This document shows, in pieces, positions 1 to 7,662 of a stretch of DNA of 12,326 bases. The position numbers and the translations under genes are program-made. The notes below the pieces were generated by a model, which ran no database searches, had not been told where the DNA came from, and saw only the letters and a list, made by a program, of their open reading frames with translations. How positions within the stretch are numbered: the stretch's first letter is position 1; every line of letters begins with the position of its first letter. Origin of the DNA: Desulfobulbaceae bacterium UBA2775 (GTDB lineage Bacteria > Desulfobacterota > Desulfobulbia > Desulfobulbales > Desulfocapsaceae); the NCBI GenBank assembly GCA_002352445.1, contig DEIL01000017.1, forward strand, positions 5,431 through 17,756, in the 5' to 3' direction.

Positions 1-1599
1 CACTCGGATCATGGCCGTGATTGCATTGAAGCATTTCATGCGGTCGCCCATGATAAGACAAAGGATTATCACATCAAAGATGGAAAAAAAATGCTGCGTA
101 TAGCTGATGAACTCGGCATTGCCACTGAAGGTCGTGAGTTATTGGACGTTGCAAAAGATCTGGCCGATGAGTTCTTTGAAAGTTTTGGCAGTAAACGAGA
201 AGAGGTGGGCTTTATATGCCGCGTGCCGGAGAAGCAGCGGGAGAGCTGGAAAAAACTTGGTATCATGCCGCGCGGAGTAGATCGTGAAATTGCTGAGATG
301 ATGCATCGTACCCATATGGGTTGTGACAATGATGCTGCTAATACCATGCTGCACGGAGCCCGAATGTCCCTTGGTGACGGTTGGGCAGGATCAATGATAG
401 CCACGGAAATCTCTGACATTCTGTTTGGCACTCCCTCTCCACGTATGGCACAGGTAAACCTTGGTGTTATAAAAAAAGATCAGATCAATATCCTGGTCCA
501 TGGCCACAATCCAATTGTTTCTGAGAAAATTCTGGAAGCTGTCAATGAACAGGAGCTGATCGATCTGGCAAAAGAAAAAGGTGCCGCGGGAATTAACCTT
601 GCGGGTCTCTGCTGCACAGGCAACGAACTGATGATGCGCCGGGGTATTCCCATGGCCGGTAATCACCTCATGACGGAACTGGCAATTATCACCGGAGCGG
701 TCGAAATTATTGTAGCCGATTATCAATGTATTATGCCAAGCCTGGTACAGGTGGGCAACTGCTATCATACCAAAATGATTACCACTGCGGATAAAGCCAG
801 GTTCACTGGAGCTGACCATGTAAAATTTGAAATACATAACGGCATGGAGCAGGCACGCAAAGTTGTACGGATGGCAATTGAACGCTATGGCATGCGCAAT
901 TCGGATCGTGTTGAAATCCCCGGCGACCCTGTGGATATTATGACCGGATTTTCTAATGAAGCTCTGCTTGATGCGCTCGGTGGTTCATTGACACCTCTCA
1001 TTGATGCAATAAAGGCCGGCAAAGTTCGAGGTGCTGTTGGAATCGTGGGATGTAACAACCCAAAATATAAACACGATCACTGCAACGTGAATTTGACCCG
1101 TGAACTCATTAAAAAAGATATCCTGGTTATTGTCACTGGTTGTGTCACAACGGCGGCTGGAAAAGCGGGGCTTCTTGTTCCTGAAGCAATAGAACTGGCA
1201 GGTCCTGGGCTAAAAGAAATCTGTGGTGGCCTTGGCATCCCACCGGTTATTCACATGGGAAGTTGTGTTGACAATGCAAGAATTCTCCAACTGGCAGCAT
1301 TATTAGCCAATGAAATAGGTGTTTCCATTTCTGACCTGCCGCTGGCCGCCTCATCACCTGAATGGTATTCTGAAAAGGCAGCAACTATTGGAACATACGC
1401 TGTTGCATCCGGCATCTACACCCATCTCGGACATCCTCCCAATATTACTGGGTCTCCAATTGTCACCAACCTGGCTCTCAGTGGACTTGACGATCTGGTC
1501 GGCGCCTGCTTTGGTATAGAACCTGATCCGTTTAAAGCGGCTGAGCTCATAGACGAACGAATCAAAATGAAACGAAAGGGATTAGGACTTGAAGAATGA
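1..1599 (+). CDS. cooS: Anaerobic carbon monoxide dehydrogenase catalytic subunit (CooS), 5'-truncated by window edge
   Basis: This is the Ni-Fe-S CO dehydrogenase that interconverts CO and CO2, normally a cytoplasmic homodimer that passes electrons to ferredoxin-type partners. The frame is open from base 1, giving 532 residues here. Family members run to about 630, so roughly 100 N-terminal residues with the B- and D-cluster cysteines lie upstream. C-cluster ligands are visible: the HGHNP histidines (bases 499-507), LCCTGNE (Cys at 610-615), DYQCIMP (727), VGCNNPK (1051), TGCVTTA (1141) and MGSCVDN (1264). The catalytic lysine in EWYSEKAA is at 1375-1377. HSDHGRD at the very start resembles the end of the conserved histidine run used for proton transfer. 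The family is certain. Whether it is a stand-alone CooS or part of an ACS/CODH or hydrogenase cluster depends on upstream genes outside the window. No cooC or hydrogenase gene follows it. Confidence 0.96.
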   Translation, partial: HSDHGRDCIEAFHAVAHDKTKDYHIKDGKKMLRIADELGIATEGRELLDVAKDLADEFFESFGSKREEVGFICRVPEKQRESWKKLGIMPRGVDREIAEMMHRTHMGCDNDAANTMLHGARMSLGDGWAGSMIATEISDILFGTPSPRMAQVNLGVIKKDQINILVHGHNPIVSEKILEAVNEQELIDLAKEKGAAGINLAGLCCTGNELMMRRGIPMAGNHLMTELAIITGAVEIIVADYQCIMPSLVQVGNCYHTKMITTADKARFTGADHVKFEIHNGMEQARKVVRMAIERYGMRNSDRVEIPGDPVDIMTGFSNEALLDALGGSLTPLIDAIKAGKVRGAVGIVGCNNPKYKHDHCNVNLTRELIKKDILVIVTGCVTTAAGKAGLLVPEAIELAGPGLKEICGGLGIPPVIHMGSCVDNARILQLAALLANEIGVSISDLPLAASSPEWYSEKAATIGTYAVASGIYTHLGHPPNITGSPIVTNLALSGLDDLVGACFGIEPDPFKAAELIDERIKMKRKGLGLEE

Positions 1600-1605
1600 A
1601 AAGGG

Positions 1606-1640
1606 AAGGATAAAAAGTTTCTGACTTTTTATCCTTTTTC
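1606..1640 (+). terminator. Rho-independent terminator of cooS, possibly bidirectional
   Basis: Seven bases after the cooS stop, a perfect 12-bp stem pairs 1606-1617 (AAGGATAAAAAG) with 1625-1636, around a 7-base loop, followed by a short T run (1635-1639). The stem is AT-rich. It lies between cooS and the convergent HPP gene, whose stop is at 1656, and reading the minus strand also gives a pyrimidine tail, so it could serve both genes. Confidence 0.8.
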
Positions 1641-1655
1641 TGGAAAAGCCATCAT

Positions 1656-2192
1656 TTATAACCAGAATTCAGGATAACGCCTGTTTTTAGGGATGTTATT
1701 GACTGAAAGAGCGATGAGCAGCATCACGGTAGCCCCGAGTGCTGTTGGAATCAGGACATAAAGATATCCCAGGCTGTGTACACCATCGCCGCCGATTACG
1801 GCGACAAGGGCAGTGGCACCACCAGGTGGGTGGAGGGTTTTGGAGAGATGTATCAGGGCTATTGAGGTGGAAACCGCAAGTGATGCCGCGAGCCAGGGTT
1901 GCTGACTAAATAACTGAAAAGCTGTTACACCTATGATTGCAGAGAGAACATGGCCGCCGATCAGGTTTCTTGGCTGGGCCAGAGGACTGCGAATGGCTCC
2001 GTAGATCAGTACCGCCGACGCGCCAAACGAGCCGATGATCATCATCAGACCTGCCTGGTCGAGCATCTTAAAATGGATGAGAGCAACCGAGGCGATTCCA
2101 GGAAAACTTCCGATCCAGGACCAGAGGACTTCAGCCAGATTAACGTTTGGTGGACTCTGGCCACTGCCCTTCATTTTTTGCAGGTATTCCAT
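1656..2192 (-). CDS. HPP family integral membrane protein
   Basis: A 178-residue membrane protein with the signature of the HPP family (PF04982): His-Pro-Pro at residues 121-123 inside TLHPPGGATAL, and the upstream conserved segment IGSFGASAVLIYGAIRSPLAQPRN (split here as IGSFGASAVL, residues 53-62, then SPLAQPRN, residues 69-76). Hydrophobic stretches near residues 22-43, 47-67, 77-96, 99-119, 124-138 and 143-164 suggest four to six membrane helices in the inner membrane. The start is supported by AAAGGA about 8 bases upstream. Plant chloroplast members have been linked to nitrite transport, but bacterial members are mostly uncharacterised, so no substrate is assigned. It is monocistronic here and convergent with cooS. 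Its length is normal for a stand-alone family member without the CBS domains fused in some relatives. Confidence 0.88.
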   Translation of the reverse strand: MEYLQKMKGSGQSPPNVNLAEVLWSWIGSFPGIASVALIHFKMLDQAGLMMIIGSFGASAVLIYGAIRSPLAQPRNLIGGHVLSAIIGVTAFQLFSQQPWLAASLAVSTSIALIHLSKTLHPPGGATALVAVIGGDGVHSLGYLYVLIPTALGATVMLLIALSVNNIPKNRRYPEFWL

Positions 2193-2602
2193 AGCTACAT
2201 CCTTTCACCAAAGACGCTGTTACATAACTTTCATGCTTTGTTGTGAAATTCATTTTATGGGTGTTAGTAAGTGATTGACCCTCCGGTCGACAAAGAGAGT
2301 TGAAATGTTGTCAAAATCATCCCCAGGGCGCCGATTATAAGTCGTTTTGTAGACACCAGGAATATAAAATAGAAACTTTATCTCTAATAATGTAACTGAC
2401 CTGCATCAATTAACTGCAATTGAATCTTGACTTATTTTCCTGCACCAGTAGTTTGATAAACATTAGTGCCTTACTCCAGAGTTTCTGTAATAAAAAACAA
2501 GAAATCCAGGAAGGTCGTTTAAAAATATATGGTTGAATATACTTCCATGGCACTTATCCAAGCATCTTAAAAAATACCAATCTATCTGGATCAGGTAATT
2601 GT
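2193..2602. other. Intergenic region between divergent HPP and mscS genes
   Basis: This 410-base AT-rich stretch holds no convincing gene on either strand. It must carry the divergent promoters of the HPP gene and the mechanosensitive channel gene. On the plus strand the best match I see is TTGACT (2427-2432) 16 bases before TAGTTT (2449-2454), which is weak. On the minus strand a perfect TTGACA is present (2309-2314 in complement) but has no good -10 partner. A short inverted repeat GACC-CTCC-GGTC lies near 2277-2288. The channel gene starts after AGGT at 2593-2596, a modest ribosome-binding site. I see no riboswitch-like fold. Confidence 0.5.
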
Positions 2603-4870
2603 ATGGCGAAACCAACATCGATTAAGTATTGCAGAACAAAGACCATTTTTACGGGTATTACACTCCTGCTTTGCATCTTTTTTTTCCCTGTCATAACCTC
2701 TTCTGCTTTTTTGCCCTCTCTTGTAACTGCAAATAGTGGAGCTGAAGACAGCGAGTTGCCACCCTCCACCAATACCGTGTCAGCCGACAAGTTACAGGAA
2801 GGTGTCCAACCCACAGGAAAAACAGCATATTTTTCAAAAAATAGTCTGATCAATATGCAGCTGTTTCTTGAAAATTTTTCTCAGCTCGCTTATTGGCGCC
2901 TAACTATTCTTAATATCAACAAAGTTCGACTCTTCTACGATCTAAAAAAAACCTTGCGTACTCTTGCCAGAATCAGTGGGTTTACCAGCATCACCAGCAT
3001 GCTTTCCATGCTTTTCATTGTATTTGCATTTGCCACTGTTTTTGACTGGTTATTTCGGTTTTTCATATTGAAAAAGTTGCAGCCGGAATCACCCGCCGAT
3101 ACTCTGTCATGGCACTGGAAATTGTGGCTTGGGCTAGTCAACGCTGCACCTGAATTTATTTCTATTCTGTTTTTTGCTGCCATTTCCTACCTTGGCTATA
3201 TACTGTTCTACTCTGATTATTTTTCTATTATCTGTCCATTTTATCTCACTATCCTCGTCACAATCGTTTTCATCAGGGTCACTATCCTGATGTCAACAAT
3301 ACTGTTTTCTCCGACTGATGACAGTATTCGTCTGGTTCCCTGGGATAGTGATACAGCTGGGATTGCTCACCGCATTAACTCCATTTTTGTTTCTGTTCTC
3401 ACCATAGGACTGATGTCTATCGGCCTGCTGAAATATGGGGGGTTAAAGGGCGACAGCTTGTTTATTCTCAAATTTTTGTCAGGCACCATATTTCTTCTGG
3501 TGACCGGCCTGCTTCTCATTTTGAATCGTAAAACAATTGCTGGCAAATTGTTCAAATTTTCAGAGACAGGCAGCATGACATGGCTTTATCTGTTGGAGAT
3601 TTATCTGTTCATTCTCTGGGTAATCTGGAGTGGAAAGCTGCTGCTTTCAGAATCTGAATTCACTCTGGCATTTTCTGCAAGCCTTTTAATCATCCCAATT
3701 TTTCTTGTTCTTGACAGCCTTACCGGCTGGTTCTTCCGATTCTTTACCCATGCAGTAACCGAAGGCAGTGATGTTGCGGAAACAGATAAGAACGAAGAGG
3801 AAAATGTTGATGAACCAGGTCTTCTGTACTCATACCTGCGATCTCTGAGCAGGCTTATTTTAGCAACTCTTCTCCTGTTGTGGTTGCTGCATCTCTGGGG
3901 TTTTGAAAACACTTATGCACCATTGGCTGTTACAGCGATGAAAAAGGTCGCCTTCATTGTGATCATCTTTATGATATTGTGGCGGCTGATTGATAAAATT
4001 ATCAGCAACCTGCTGGCCAGCAGTGAAGAAACGACTAGTGAAGAGGATGAAAACAGTGAAAGTGAATGGGGGGGCGCACCTTTGCTTGATCGCACCCAGA
4101 CTCTGCTGCCTGTAGTACGTAAATTCCTCGGCATTATTATGGTAGTATTGCTGACTCTTTTTACACTCTCGTCACTTGGAGTAAATATTGGTCCTTTACT
4201 TGCTGGTGCAGGTGTAATGGGTATTGCCATAGGATTTGGTGCACAAAAACTGGTGAGTGACCTTTTATCGGGTTTTTTCTACCTCATTGATGATGCATTT
4301 AGAGTTGGCGAGTATATAGAAGCCGGTTCAATAACCGGAGCAGTGGAAAAAATAACACTTAGAAATGTGATGCTCCGTCACCATAGAGGAATGTTGCAGA
4401 TTGTACCATATGGCGATCTCGGAGCCATAACTAACTATATGCGTGGAGGTATTGTTGTAAAATTTAACCTGCAGTTTCCTTACGATACTGATGTAGATAA
4501 AGTTAGAAAGATTATCAAGCGGGTGGGTATAGAAATGCTTGCAGACCCGGAATTAGGCAAAGACTTCATTAAACAGATAAAATCTCAGGGAATCAGGGAG
4601 GTGGGGGATTCAGTTTTGACCATTCGAGTCAAATTCACCGCCAACCCGGGTACACATTTCGTGATTCGTCGTGAGGCGTTCAGGCGCATTACCGAGGCTC
4701 TTGCCCTGAAAGGTATACATTATGCCCACCGTAAGGTGATTGTTGAAGTACCGGGGATTACGGACGTGCAGGAAGGGGAAGACGCCAACCAGTTGACCGA
4801 TGAGGTTAAACAGAAAATAGCTGCGGCAGGGGCGGCCGCAGCCATTGAGACACAAAAGAAGCCGGTTTAG
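2603..4870 (+). CDS. Large multi-helix MscS-superfamily mechanosensitive ion channel (YbiO-like size)
   Basis: A 755-residue inner-membrane channel expected to open on osmotic downshock and release solutes. Residues 15-36 form a signal peptide or first helix, followed by a polar, probably periplasmic stretch to about residue 80. Hydrophobic segments follow near 127-155, 183-203, 208-230, 258-278, 286-307, 325-347, 352-372, 411-431 and 445-465. An acidic linker (about 471-488) leads to the MscS core. This has a helix at 505-525 and the glycine/alanine-rich pore helix (LLAGAGVMGIAIGFGAQK, about 532-549), then the beta domain with DLLSGFFYLIDDAFRVGE and VPYGDLGAITNY (601-612). The C-terminal alpha/beta region ends in an Ala-rich tail. 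Length and layout resemble E. coli YbiO (741 residues) more than small MscS (about 286), but I cannot assign orthology. The start at 2603 has AGGT six bases upstream. Its stop overlaps that of the convergent gene. Confidence 0.9.
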   Translation: MAKPTSIKYCRTKTIFTGITLLLCIFFFPVITSSAFLPSLVTANSGAEDSELPPSTNTVSADKLQEGVQPTGKTAYFSKNSLINMQLFLENFSQLAYWRLTILNINKVRLFYDLKKTLRTLARISGFTSITSMLSMLFIVFAFATVFDWLFRFFILKKLQPESPADTLSWHWKLWLGLVNAAPEFISILFFAAISYLGYILFYSDYFSIICPFYLTILVTIVFIRVTILMSTILFSPTDDSIRLVPWDSDTAGIAHRINSIFVSVLTIGLMSIGLLKYGGLKGDSLFILKFLSGTIFLLVTGLLLILNRKTIAGKLFKFSETGSMTWLYLLEIYLFILWVIWSGKLLLSESEFTLAFSASLLIIPIFLVLDSLTGWFFRFFTHAVTEGSDVAETDKNEEENVDEPGLLYSYLRSLSRLILATLLLLWLLHLWGFENTYAPLAVTAMKKVAFIVIIFMILWRLIDKIISNLLASSEETTSEEDENSESEWGGAPLLDRTQTLLPVVRKFLGIIMVVLLTLFTLSSLGVNIGPLLAGAGVMGIAIGFGAQKLVSDLLSGFFYLIDDAFRVGEYIEAGSITGAVEKITLRNVMLRHHRGMLQIVPYGDLGAITNYMRGGIVVKFNLQFPYDTDVDKVRKIIKRVGIEMLADPELGKDFIKQIKSQGIREVGDSVLTIRVKFTANPGTHFVIRREAFRRITEALALKGIHYAHRKVIVEVPGITDVQEGEDANQLTDEVKQKIAAAGAAAAIETQKKPV

Positions 4871-5433
4871 GATTCCTCGTTGGAATTGCCGGGCAATACT
4901 GCACCAATTCCAATGAGAGCGATTCCAATAGCGATGGCAACAGCCCATCCAGGCGAAGTGGTTAGAACAGCCTGGTACTCACCGGTCTGAACAAGTGTTG
5001 TTTTTCCTCCATAAAGTGGCTGCATGAGGAAAGTAGATTTTAATACACCGAACATAAGAGTATATAAACCTGCCCCAACAAGCCCTCCCAGTAAAAAAAT
5101 GAGTGCATCTATTCTGCCGCTGCCAGCAGCCACCACGCCGGTACCCGGGCAAAAGCCGGAGATGGCCCAACCAGTTCCAAGCAGGATTCCTCCTATTACT
5201 ACTCCCCAGTACATGGATTTTACACTGAGATGACCACTGTCCAGCAATCCTGTCGCCATTGCGGCAAAGAGCAGGACAGACGAGACACCTATGCCGGTGA
5301 GGATGGTTTTCATCAAGTGAAAATCTTTTAAACGCAGCATATTGATAATTTTATCAGGATCAGCCGCGCCGATTCTCTGCAGCACAAAACCAAAAAGAGT
5401 TCCCAGTAAAATTGCCAGTAAAATATTATTCAT
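4867..5433 (-). CDS. YeeE/YedE-family sulfur-compound permease, second half protein
   Basis: A 188-residue hydrophobic protein of the YeeE/YedE (Sulf_transp) family, related to inner-membrane thiosulfate importers. The key motif is GFCPGTGV with Cys95, matching one of the conserved cysteines thought to relay thiosulfate in the characterised single-chain homologue. The glycine-rich helix LLGTGWAISGF precedes it. About five membrane segments are visible (near 3-19, 42-62, 75-95, 107-130, 163-182). A GTG at 5437 is also in frame, but ATG at 5433 is preferred because GGGGAG (5439-5444) sits five bases before it. The first eight bases of the gene overlap the end of the upstream gene (ATGAATAA arrangement), so the two are translationally coupled and probably form one transporter. 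Substrate could be thiosulfate or another sulfur or selenium species. Confidence 0.9.
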   Translation of the reverse strand: MNNILLAILLGTLFGFVLQRIGAADPDKIINMLRLKDFHLMKTILTGIGVSSVLLFAAMATGLLDSGHLSVKSMYWGVVIGGILLGTGWAISGFCPGTGVVAAGSGRIDALIFLLGGLVGAGLYTLMFGVLKSTFLMQPLYGGKTTLVQTGEYQAVLTTSPGWAVAIAIGIALIGIGAVLPGNSNEES

Positions 5434-6004
5434 TACCACTCCCCGAATTTTTATAAATGAGTAAAGCGGTTGGTATTGCCGCTAGAAAAGCAGCTCCTGC
5501 AAAGATATAGCCGCTGATTGAGGTCTGCATGATACCGCTCATCATATGGCCGCTGGTGCATCCGCCTGCCAGGCGGGCACCCCAGAGCACAATGACACCA
5601 CTAATAAAGGTAAGGCTGTATCGCAGTATAACTTTGTTGCCGAAACGGCGCGCATGAACACTAGGTATTTGGCGTACAACATTGCTACCTGGTTTCTTTT
5701 TGGTTAAAAGGCGACCAAGCAAGCCGCCAAGAAACATACTCAGGACAAAAACGAAACTGTAGTTCATTGGTTTAGCAACTGATTTGGCATACTTACCCCC
5801 GGATTTGTTCAGGTAGGCGTTGGTACTGGTATAGCCGGATTTAGCCTTCTCATCCTTTTGTACAAGAGTAGGATCTAGAGCAGCAGCTATAATGCCATCG
5901 GCAATGACAAACTGGGTTGAAACTCCAATCGGTTTAATCGAGGCAACTGCGAGAAAAAAAGTGAGGCCGAGCATAACTCCGCCCTTTTTCCAATTCCAAT
6001 ACAT
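5426..6004 (-). CDS. YeeE/YedE-family sulfur-compound permease, first half protein
   Basis: A 192-residue membrane protein forming the partner half of the YeeE/YedE pair. The hallmark is ARLAGGCTSGHMMSG with Cys149, the second of the conserved cysteine motifs of the family. An N-terminal membrane segment (about 10-30) includes PIGVSTQF. A polar insert of roughly 35 residues (about 45-80, Lys/Ser/Tyr-rich) follows, then helices near 82-100, 128-146 and 163-184. The start at 6004 has AGGAGA five bases upstream. It is the first gene of a two-gene operon and overlaps the next by eight bases. In single-chain homologues both cysteine motifs occur in one protein, so here the transporter is probably a heteromer of the two halves. 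No sulfur-carrier (TusA-like) or rhodanese gene is next to it in this window. Confidence 0.9.
   Translation of the reverse strand: MYWNWKKGGVMLGLTFFLAVASIKPIGVSTQFVIADGIIAAALDPTLVQKDEKAKSGYTSTNAYLNKSGGKYAKSVAKPMNYSFVFVLSMFLGGLLGRLLTKKKPGSNVVRQIPSVHARRFGNKVILRYSLTFISGVIVLWGARLAGGCTSGHMMSGIMQTSISGYIFAGAAFLAAIPTALLIYKNSGSGNE
5439..5444 (-). promoter_or_regulatory. Ribosome-binding site deciding the start of the downstream YeeE/YedE gene
   Basis: On the minus strand GGGGAG precedes an ATG (5431-5433) by five bases. It directly abuts the in-frame GTG at 5437-5439, overlapping its first base, so that GTG is unlikely to be used. Confidence 0.7.
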
Positions 6005-6121
6005 CCGTTTCTCCTATTTGTTGACAAGCTATTGGGAAGTTATCGGCTGCAAGACCCGGGGATGGTACATTTTCTGTGTCCTCGTCAACCCCAGGCCACA
6101 ATAATAAAAGAATAATTGATA

Positions 6122-6150
6122 GTAATACAAAACAGCAAGTTATGAGTCAA
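6122..6150 (-). promoter_or_regulatory. Candidate sigma-70-type promoter for the YeeE/YedE operon
   Basis: On the minus strand TTGACT (6145-6150 in complement, 5 of 6 consensus) is followed after 17 bases by TATTAC (6122-6127, 4 of 6). This predicts a transcript starting near 6115 and a leader of about 110 bases before the ATG at 6004. It is a pattern match only. Confidence 0.4.
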
Positions 6151-6236
6151 GAATTTTAAACATATGTGTGAAACAGGTTGTGGTCAAGTATTTTTCACCA
6201 TTATGCTAAAAGAATAAATAATTATTGCAGGAAGAC

Positions 6237-6266
6237 TTACCATATAGTAATAGTTACCTTTATAAG
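6237..6266 (+). promoter_or_regulatory. Candidate promoter for the DUF937 gene
   Basis: TTACCA (6237-6242, 4 of 6 consensus) is followed after 18 bases by TATAAG (6261-6266, 5 of 6). This predicts a leader of about 50 bases ending in a strong ribosome-binding site, and it also argues that the coding region does not begin at 6178. It is a pattern match only. Confidence 0.35.
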
Positions 6267-6307
6267 TATTTTCGTTTTGGAAATGCTTCTATTAATTTTT
6301 TTTCAAT

Positions 6308-6313
6308 GGAGGA
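6308..6313 (+). promoter_or_regulatory. Ribosome-binding site deciding the DUF937 gene start
   Basis: GGAGGA sits eight bases before the ATG at 6322. It supports that start over the 48-codon in-frame extension beginning at 6178. Confidence 0.8.
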
Positions 6314-6321
6314 TTTTACAG

Positions 6322-7464
6322 ATGGCTTTTAACATAATGGATTTAGCTCAAGGACTGCTGACCCCAAAGAATATTGGTGCTATTGCCGGCATGCTTGGTG
6401 AAGATGAGAAAAAGACAACATCGGCACTCTCCGGTGCTATGCCGGCATTGTTGGGTAGCCTGGTTAGCTCTTTTTCAAAACCTGAGGGGCAGGATACCTT
6501 CAATGGAGTAATTGAAAAGGCAGATACTGGTCTGCTTGACGATTTGGCCGGGGCACTTGGAGGTGGTGGTGGCAGCTCCATGACCTCCTCAGGTCTTAAA
6601 ATGATTTCATCTCTGTTTGGAGACAACAAAATGGGGCTCCTCACCAGTGCTATTTCCGCCTTCAGTGGTCTCTCATCAGGGTCGAGCAAGTCTCTGCTGG
6701 GGGTTGCAGCACCGATGGTTATGGGCATGCTGGCCAAGAAGAAAAAAGAGGATAATCTTGATGCGGGTGGTTTGTTGAACATGCTGAAAGGGCAGAAAGA
6801 CAATATTACCAGTGCCATGCCTGCCGACTTTACCAGCCAACTTTCCGGTAGCGGATTTTTCGATGACCTGCTTGACAAAGCCGGATCCGGAGTTGAATCT
6901 GTAGCATCTGCAGCAGCCGATACTGCCCACGTTGCAGCAGATACCGCACAGCAGACAGTGCAGCAGGGTAAATCTCTGTTCCGTAAACTGTTGCCTTTTA
7001 TTATCATCGCTTTGCTTGCCTGGGTTCTTTTTCAGTTTTTCAGTAAACCTGATACTGTGACTACCCAGGTAAAACAGGCGCAGGAGGCGGTGACTACCAC
7101 AGTCAAGAAAGTTGGTGATTCAGCGTTAGAGGCGCTGAAAATAGGTGATGTAAATCTTGGCACGGAAATGACCCGGTTGATCGGTACAACAGGTAAAGCC
7201 CTGGCAGGAATTACCGATGTAGCATCAGCTAATAGTGCACTGGAAACTCTTGGTCAGCTAGATCAACAACTTGATAGCGTCGGTACTCTTGCAGCTCAAT
7301 TACCTGCCGAGGGACGCCAGGTGCTTACAGGGGTAATCAACAAACTGATACCGGGCCTTGAAACGGCGATCAAAACAGCCTATGCCATCCCTGGTGTGGG
7401 TGATGTGCTTGGCGACACGATAAACAGCATGTTGCATAAACTTACGCTGCTCACCAAACCATGA
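6322..7464 (+). CDS. DUF937 domain protein with one transmembrane helix and a helical C-terminal region
   Basis: A 380-residue protein. The N-terminal part (about 1-170) fits DUF937: MDLAQGLLTPKNIGAIAGML, followed by a Ser/Gly/Ala-rich helical repeat region with GAMPALLGSLVSSFSK, a glycine run (79-84) and LLGVAAPMVMGMLAKKKK. A linker of Ala/Thr/Gln-rich sequence (about 190-218) leads to one hydrophobic helix (223-240, LLPFIIIALLAWVLFQFF). The remaining C-terminal part (about 243-380) is predicted helical, includes GITDVASANSALETLGQL and AIPGVGDVLG, and I cannot assign it to a family. No signal peptide is seen, so the DUF937 part is probably cytoplasmic and the C-terminal part periplasmic, though this is inference. 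Some bacterial proteins fuse DUF937, a membrane helix and an OmpA C-terminal domain. Here OmpA is a separate convergent neighbour. The molecular function is unknown. Confidence 0.82.
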   Translation: MAFNIMDLAQGLLTPKNIGAIAGMLGEDEKKTTSALSGAMPALLGSLVSSFSKPEGQDTFNGVIEKADTGLLDDLAGALGGGGGSSMTSSGLKMISSLFGDNKMGLLTSAISAFSGLSSGSSKSLLGVAAPMVMGMLAKKKKEDNLDAGGLLNMLKGQKDNITSAMPADFTSQLSGSGFFDDLLDKAGSGVESVASAAADTAHVAADTAQQTVQQGKSLFRKLLPFIIIALLAWVLFQFFSKPDTVTTQVKQAQEAVTTTVKKVGDSALEALKIGDVNLGTEMTRLIGTTGKALAGITDVASANSALETLGQLDQQLDSVGTLAAQLPAEGRQVLTGVINKLIPGLETAIKTAYAIPGVGDVLGDTINSMLHKLTLLTKP

Positions 7465-7580
7465 TACGAATCGAAAAATAATTTCATCGGCAGTGGGGTG
7501 GAACTTCAGCTCGCTGTCGACTAATGATGTTGCACTGAATTTAACACTACCTCAAAAAATCCTGTTTTTTCCCTTCCAAG

Positions 7581-7631
7581 AAAAAAAACCTCCATTATGG
7601 CGCTGACAACAGACACCACAAGGAGGTTTTT
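7581..7631 (-). terminator. Hairpin terminator between DUF937 gene and OmpA gene, best fit to the minus strand
   Basis: AAAAACCTCC (7584-7593) pairs perfectly with GGAGGTTTTT (7622-7631). Read as minus-strand RNA, the stem extends by UUGUGG/CCAUAA with one G-U wobble and one bulged base, leaving a 15-base loop, and it is followed by a run of eight U (7581-7588). Read as plus-strand RNA, the wobble becomes a mismatch and the U run is five. It lies about 30 bases after the OmpA stop and about 120 bases after the DUF937 stop, so it mainly terminates the OmpA gene but could stop both. Confidence 0.8.
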
Positions 7632-7662
7632 ACTTCATAGTTCAGTTATCTGGTAAATTAGA

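Larger units (their letters stand above)
6005..6321. other. Intergenic region between divergent YeeE/YedE operon and DUF937 gene
   Basis: This 317-base region is non-coding once the DUF937 gene is started at its proper ATG. An in-frame extension back to 6178 is possible, but it has no ribosome-binding site and an atypical composition. The region holds the candidate divergent promoters listed separately and a GC-richer patch near 6053-6062 (CCCGGGG). I see no terminator or RNA gene in it. Confidence 0.5.

Noticed and set aside
1950..2274. Plus-strand open frames opposite and beyond the HPP gene start
   Set aside because: They overlap the well-supported HPP gene and its ribosome-binding site and have no recognisable protein features.
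6178..6321. 48-residue N-terminal extension of the DUF937 protein with a hydrophobic stretch that could look like a signal anchor
   Set aside because: There is no ribosome-binding site at 6178, the composition is AT-driven, a promoter-like sequence lies inside it, and a strong GGAGGA precedes the ATG at 6322 where the DUF937 homology begins.
7554..7570. AAAAAA-TCCTG-TTTTTT inverted repeat as a terminator
   Set aside because: The stem is only A-T pairs and would be too weak. The GC-containing hairpin just downstream is a far better terminator.
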